Below are positions 57,599 through 64,000 of a stretch of 64,000 nucleotides of DNA, one piece after another. How positions within the stretch are numbered: position 1 is the first letter of the stretch; the number at the start of each line of letters is the position of its first letter. Origin of the DNA: Siniperca chuatsi (taxonomy: Eukaryota; Chordata; Actinopteri; Centrarchiformes; Sinipercidae); contig NC_058055.1 in assembly GCF_020085105.1 (NCBI RefSeq), positions 16,129,822-16,193,821 of the forward strand, read 5' to 3'. Both the position numbers and the translations under genes were made by a program. The notes under the pieces were generated by a model. The model was not told where the DNA came from, searched no databases, and saw only the letters and a program-made list of their open reading frames with translations.

Positions 57599-58528
57599 TT
57601 AAAGCTGGAGTGCGGGACTTTTACATATAAATGAACATCCATTACTTTCAAACGAGGTCACACAATGCTGATTAAGCCTATAACCGCCAGGGAAATCTCT
57701 GTATTTTGCAGTATACAGAGTTTTTAAATCTGGTGTCTGTGGCAACATTCCCGCACTGGCCCACAGCTAATGATGCGTTTTGCACCAACCAGCAATGTTT
57801 GGTTTGCCAGAGCTGAAGTGGGGAGCAACCCAGAGCCATGTAGAGAGCTCCGCGATCCGCATTTGCTGTAAAAAAAATTAAAGGTCCACTGGAGAGAATG
57901 TTTATTATTGAGAATTGTTTATTGTTTATTTTGTTTATTATGATTATATAGTTTGTGTTAATATGCTTTGCCAACGTTGTATTGTATGCAGTCATGCCAA
58001 TAAAGCCACTTGTACTGAAATTGAACGGAGATAACGCAACTCTCTCTCTACATGGCTCTGGAACAACCGTAGTGACGGAGTAGGCTACAGCAACTAGGAG
58101 TAAAACCTAAGAAGCATCCAAGAATAGTGTCTGATGCTCCAGATAAAAAAGAAACTCGCCATTCAGAGGAAAGATTACAGTCAAAAAAAGAAAGTGATTG
58201 ACGCAAGGACAAACACGGATAACCACTGGTGTAGCTTTTCCTCGTCGGAGAGCACTGAAAGAAGGGACTGAGAGCACACACAGAAGGTACGTTACTGCTG
58301 TTGGACAGGTTGATAAAATATTTGGAGTAGGCTGTGTAGCTATTACATTTATTTACCTAAATAATGGATTATTGTCTTGGAAATTTCTCTGTATTTTTGT
58401 AACTATTTCTGAACACAAGCCTGGGGCGAGCTCACTGTAGGCAAACATCATAAGCATGCATCAACAGTGTTTGTGTAATTACCCTCACTTCCAGAAGGGG
58501 GGACAAAAGTTCTGCACTCCAGCTTTAA
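57599..58528. mobile_element. 930-bp TIR element with nested LINE tail
   Basis: TTAAAGCTGGAGTGCGGGAC at the left is mirrored by CTGCACTCCAGCTTTAA at the right, with a TTAA-like outer end. The interior contains a LINE 3' tail at 57893-58025. No transposase frame. Confidence 0.8.
57893..58025 (+). mobile_element. LINE (L2-like) 3' tail nested in the TIR element
   Basis: TATGCTTTGCCAACGTTGTA followed by CATGCCAATAAAGCCACTTG and TGAAATTGAA matches the 3' ends of fish L2-type LINEs, which end in short ATTGA repeats. Only the tail is present. Confidence 0.65.
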
Positions 58529-59376
58529 TTCAATTAGGGTTGCATAAATCATGTAACACTTCTAGTAATGAGCTATTTTTTTCCACTAAATAGCGGGACA
58601 ATGCAACCAAACATTACATCTTTATATTTCATTTTCTCTTGAAGAAAAAAAAAACAATCAGACATGATAGAGCTGCATTCGCAGTCTGTTCTCCAGATTC
58701 TTCACCTGCACCTGCCTGTCTTCTGATTCAGGTGAGAATTAAGGTGGTTTGATGGTATGGAGCAGAGAAAAAGCAGGACCGGCAGCTGCTGGTGGACCTG
58801 TCTCGAGGAACGTTCTGGGCTTTGGAGAGCTGTTGAGCAGGATGGGACCTGGTCTGGAGCCGGTTTCCTTCACTTTCCATTCTGTTAACCTCCTACTGTA
58901 CTGCAGGTGGAGCCTTTCTATTACTCTAATGATACTGACGTTTGAAAGTCGCTATGTGTAAATGTAAAAGAAAAAAAATATTAGTGCCACTTTTTCCATT
59001 TTTGTTGGTCCCACAACTGGACTGCACTCGCCAAACAATGTTGTCCTGGTATCCAGCGTGGGGCCACCTTTTCAGTGAAGTATAAGTTGTGGTTTGTAAA
59101 ACACAGTGGAAATGCAAGCCAGATAGTAGAAGAGAGCTATTAGATTATGCTGAACTGTATTTTTAAATTGGATGGGAGCATCTGCAAAATGCCATAAAAG
59201 GAAAGGATGGAGGTACAGCTGTAATCTAATATGACTAGACAGAGATCTTGTTATCAGAGTTAAAGTATTTAACATACAAATAAGCAACAACTGGAGGTTT
59301 AGAATGAAAGTGGTGAACAGCTCATCTCAAAATATTCTCTCTTACATGTGCAAACAAAAATCTAAAAACACAGTAT

Positions 59377-59382
<6 letters not shown>

Positions 59383-59420
<38 letters not shown>
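59383..59420. repeat. (CA)19 microsatellite
   Basis: Pure CA run. Confidence 0.93.
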
Positions 59421-59428
<8 letters not shown>

Positions 59429-59586
59429 AGACACACCAGAGGCGGTGTTCGCTAATTACTGACATGAGCATTCACAAAACAGAGAGGTGCCCCTCGGCAT
59501 CCTGGGACCATCGCTGCCAGTTGGTCACATGATCAGGGAGGAAGTAGGCCATAACACAGGAGCATGGGAGACTGCTAGTGTATGAG

Positions 59587-59588
<2 letters not shown>

Positions 59589-59670
<82 letters not shown>
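59589..59670. repeat. Compound (GT)17(GA)24 microsatellite
   Basis: A GT run at 59589-59622 changes directly into a GA run to 59670. A further CA run lies at 59715-59738. Confidence 0.95.
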
Positions 59671-59673
<3 letters not shown>

Positions 59674-61105
59674 AGAGACAGTATTAGCATAGTTAGACTT
59701 CTAGCACATATTAACACACACACACACACACACACACATTTTAATATATCTAAATTTACATACACAAACAGGGAGAAGATGCCAAATCTCAGATGATAAG
59801 ATGAACAGCCTGAGGATTTAGAAGGTTGAGCCAAAACACACACACACACACCCTTTCTTGCTCTCACTCTCAGTTGAATCCATTGAAATCTCTTAAATAT
59901 AAAAGCAGCAACCTGAAATTTACTTTACCATCTACATTTTGTTTCTATTTGCATATCTTTTTCAAAAGTGTGACATGTAGATAAGCAATTTTTGATCTTT
60001 TCTTCTCCAGTTCACATATCAAAAATGAAAACAAGTCTGTTTTAGATGACGTCCTCTAACAGCACAAATGCACACAAACATTTTATGGTTTCAAAAAACA
60101 TGGAAAAATCCTTTACACACATCAGCCTCTGACAGCAACAGAGCCCATAGCTGCTGCTTGTTGTTGTGCAGACATCTATCATTCTGCTGTGTGCAGTTTC
60201 CTCTGCTGAGTCATCTCCTTTAAATTCCCTTTGTTCATGCCAAATCATGTTTTTAAATGAAACAACTGAAAGTTTGACTCTCTGGTGGCAGAGTTGGAGC
60301 TAATGGAGTGGCTCAGATTGGCTCCTCCAGATGACCCCCTTAATGTAATTGGCTTAGAGTACTTAATAACTTAACTTAAGAACTTAATATATGTAATGAC
60401 AGTTTGACAAGACAACAGGTTCCTACAGAAAATCTTTTTCAACATTTGAATCAAAGCATATTGCAGCACGGAAAGCTCAGTACAGAAGTAAGAAGCTTGA
60501 TAATCATGTCTGAAAGGTCATATAGAAAATATTCCAGACCATTACACCTGGGATAACAGAAAGTAGTCAAAGTCTAAGCGTGTATTTTACTGCTAAAAAT
60601 GTAAGGAGAGAAAACTAGACTGTAAAAGTGGACACAGTGTTAGACTGTAATGTGATAATTAAGCACAATAATAAAAGTATGTTAATAGAAAAGGGACTTT
60701 TACATCTTCAATGAAATTTGCTAAAGTGATTGAAAGGTTCCTTTATGGAAAAGGAACTGAAGCCTGAAACTGTTAACTGAAAGAAAGTTTAACTGAACTT
60801 TTTTATAAAACTTACAGTAAAAATTATTTTGCGCTAAAACAAGTTTTAAAAGATCCTTCACAGTGCACACCAAACCAAATGCAGTCAGAATGGCATCAGT
60901 AAACACATGATGCTGTGAGTGTTAGAGATACCTCATTGTCTCCTGGTTTGACAGTATCCTGTCCTATTGATCCATCCTCAAATCAACAGTGTCACCTCAT
61001 GTTGGTGAGCTGCATAACAGATAAAAGGAGGACTCAACCTTCATATTCAGTGTCTGTCCACAAAAATGAGAATCGATCCACTAATATTTGTTGAATGCAT
61101 GGCAT

Positions 61106-61106
<1 letters not shown>

Positions 61107-61176
<70 letters not shown>
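61107..61176. repeat. (CA)35 microsatellite
   Basis: Pure 70-bp CA run. Confidence 0.97.
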
Positions 61177-61177
<1 letters not shown>

Positions 61178-63224
61178 TTAAAGAAGGGAAGAAGACATTA
61201 AATATTCAACAAGCTGCTGGCTCATTGCTAACATGCCCTGAGGAACTTGATATCAAAGAATGACCAGCAGTTCACAGATGCTATAAAGCTTTTAGATAAA
61301 TCAATTATACGGAGACTGGAAAAACAAGAGTACCCACAAATAAACTCACATGCACACTTAAGATCAATATCAAATTTGACACAGTCGTCACCTTCACCAG
61401 ATCTGCAGAGCAAAGCAAAATGCAGTGTGACCTCTAATTCCAATCACTGAGCAGTGATGGTGACCATGTGGCTCATCTTGTGTAACCAAGACCCATACCA
61501 TCCCAAGCTTATATAGGATGACTTGTTGTAAATATGTTACTATAGTGCGAGGGTAGCTTTGATGGTATTGTTTCCCCAAAGGGAGAGGAGACTAATGCTG
61601 GGATCAGACTATACAATGTCAGTCTGATAACTATGCAAATATGTTAGGAACGGAAATGAAAGTTGGGCACGACAATTGCTCGTTTTATGCTGTGTAGTGT
61701 GTCATAAAGTCATCCACCTGGTTTTTCAATTTCAGCGTAAAAAAGTTGGTGGAAAAGTTGATGTATAAGTATGTGACTTAAACGTCACTCAAACCTTCGC
61801 CCACTAAGAGACTAAAAATTACACCAGATGAAAACATCAGATCTGTGTGGAGAGATGAGGAGACTGTAACTGTAATGTTGATCAAATTAATACATGAAAC
61901 AAACATAAATGACATATTTCCATCACGTTTGCCACATGGATTTCCACCGTTTGAGGTCTGGCTGGAGCTATTTTAATGGTTTAATGGCACTGGACTGGAG
62001 AATTAACGTCACCACCAGCTGTTTTTCTCGATGCGCTCAACTCCTAATATAAGCATAAAAGTAGTGGATGGGATCCCACATTCATTTGCATTTTCTTTTG
62101 CAGATTATCTGAAAATTCTGTGAAACTTGGCTACAGTGGAAGACAACCAACGCAGCACCTGGGATGCCTCATGACGTCAAGACAAAAAACTAGCATGTCA
62201 AAAAAATATTTCCTTCTCTCTCCAAGTGAGACAACTTCTGCGATAACTTCTGTTCCATGACATTGACTCATAGGCGCACAGATCACTCCTCAATGCACAG
62301 TTGCAAACACCAAATACCAAAGAGGAGTGATGTTGGATTTCATTTCAGTGAACATGTAACCAACTGACTCTCACCCACTGAACATTATATGCTACAGGGA
62401 AGGAGATGACTGAGCCCATCTTCACCGCTGAGTGACAATAAAAGGTTCACTTTAATTCATATAACTGTGTTTACATACGTAAACATTTGATGTTGGTTGA
62501 ACAGTAAAGTCGGTCCCTGGCATCTCACTGATTACTTATGATCGTAGTGCAACATGTAGTCTGTGATGTCTCTCAGCCAAGTCAAGGATTTATGTCTCTA
62601 TGATGGCCTAATCTGACACAGTGACAGATATTGTAGTTTATAGCAGAGAAAGGAAACAACAAAAATGTTTTTACACTCAGCGATATTACAGTTCATTTTA
62701 TCATAATTATGCATCCAAACTGAGGTACTCGTCCATTGAAGACAAAATGGCACAAATTCACAAATTCATAGATGCCACGTGTTTAAAAATGTTTACTTTT
62801 CAAAATATAACTGCTTCTATGACTTTCACCTGGATTCTTCTCCTCAGTGTGAAAGAGTCCCTACATGTCACATTTACCTTTGATTGTGAAAATAACATTT
62901 ACAAACTAAATCCCATTTACTACAATCTCACCGAGTCAACGAAAAACTTTTGCTTATGATGTATTTTGGAGCTGAAATGGATATATCATGATTTAGAATA
63001 CAATTCTACTGTAATTGAATAAAGCCCCACCTGTATTGCAGAATGATTGGATTTTGTGAGGATGATTGGCTTGATTCAGTTTGTGCACAGGATTGCCCAG
63101 ACGGCTCCGTGTGCTGCAGCTGACACCGACGGTGTGTGAATCAGTAAGTGACTGATCAAGAAGAAAGACATTTTTACTATGCAGCGTCTCAGCAAATGCA
63201 TGCATGTTTGAAGCATTTTTAATG

Positions 63225-63281
<57 letters not shown>
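63225..63281. repeat. (TG)28 microsatellite
   Basis: Pure TG run followed by GCATGCGCAC. Confidence 0.96.
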
Positions 63282-63282
<1 letters not shown>

Positions 63283-64000
63283 ATGCGCACGTGGGCAGTA
63301 GCCCAGCTCTGTTGGCTTTTTTCCTCCTCAGTGCTGCATGGATTTGCATCTCATTGACAAAGTTTATCAGTTGAAGAAGCCACTCTCTTTGTGAGTTGTA
63401 CCAAAAAGCCTCTATATAACGGCCCGGTTGAACCAAAATAAAAGCATCCCTCTTATCCCTGTTATTCTCACTTCATCAAGTCAAATGGAAAGGATAAACA
63501 ATAAAAGATGTTCTCATATTGCTGCCTGGCTGGTCCCCTCTGAGGCTGCATAGTGGTTACAGTATAACAAAAGAAATGCCCATATATAGTTTTGTCTCGA
63601 CAAAGAAAGAAGCATATGGATATAACACACACGCAAAGTCACACACATATAAATCGCACTGAAACAAGCCCTGTAGATATAAAACAGTCTGCATCTATCA
63701 TTTGTTCCGTGCAGTCAACTGTTGCCAGATTTTGACAAATTAGAAATATCCCCATTGGCCTAGATGACTGATGTGAGGTATTATATAGGTACTGTATTAT
63801 ATATATTTATAGGGTTCTAACTTCCTCCCAAGCCAGTTGGTCTCCCCCAGTGTCTGACTGAAGATTTTGATCTTTGTTAAGGCATATTCATATTCCTTTG
63901 CCATGCCTATGTGTGCGCACATGCAGTGCTGCTGTTGCCTCTGTATTCTGTGGCTTTGTGAAAATGTGTGCTTTGTCTGTGAAATTCTGCTTGACACTGA

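Larger units (their letters stand above)
58529..64000. other. Non-coding right end with many microsatellites
   Basis: No exon recognised on either strand. Long simple repeats occur at 59383-59420, 59589-59670, 61107-61176 and 63225-63281. Most longer open frames overlap these repeats. Confidence 0.55.

Overview
The window is nuclear DNA from a bony fish, most likely an acanthomorph (spiny-rayed) teleost. The evidence is short GT-AG exons in long introns, dense (CA)n and (GA)n microsatellites, several teleost-type foldback/MITE families, and three gene loci whose proteins read as fish versions of vertebrate genes. Nothing bacterial, viral or plasmid-like was seen.

Left part (1-10.8 kb). The first two coding exons of supt6h (transcription elongation factor SPT6) lie on the minus strand at 2370-2728; the rest of the gene is off the left edge. 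Facing it on the plus strand is a complete three-exon sdf2 (ER stromal cell-derived factor 2) at 7980-10796. The two genes are head to head, as in human 17q11.2. Their promoter interval has been split by two 5'-truncated, dead LINEs in opposite orientation. An RNase H-bearing I/Nimbus-like copy lies at 4308-6076 (minus) with an 11-bp target-site duplication. An RTE-like copy lies at 6134-7692 (plus) with a 9-bp duplication. Without them the putative promoters would be only a few hundred bases apart.

Middle part (10.8-38.5 kb). After an AT-rich convergent intergenic/3'UTR stretch comes a complete caln1 (calneuron 1, a tail-anchored EF-hand Ca2+ sensor) on the minus strand. Its five coding exons lie between 38528 and 16019 and encode 218 residues. 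Its introns hold four copies of one palindromic MITE family, a tRNA-derived SINE, an L1-like ORF2 remnant with a nested MITE piece, and two adjacent long-inverted-repeat elements.

Right part (38.5-64 kb). I recognise no coding exon here. A GC-rich, CpG-containing stretch around 41.7-43.7 kb is the best candidate for a caln1 promoter or 5' leader. The rest is intronic or intergenic DNA with a hAT-like MITE, a Tc1-type transposase remnant, a palindromic MITE with internal subrepeats (55868-56230), a 930-bp TIR element carrying a nested LINE tail (57599-58528) and many microsatellites.

The three genes form no pathway or operon. The most interesting observations are the retrotransposon-split bidirectional promoter, long (UG)n tracts directly ahead of 3' splice sites in two unrelated genes, an unusual HTEF C-terminus on Sdf2, and a frame-open 5' extension of caln1. 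I found no convincing undescribed system.
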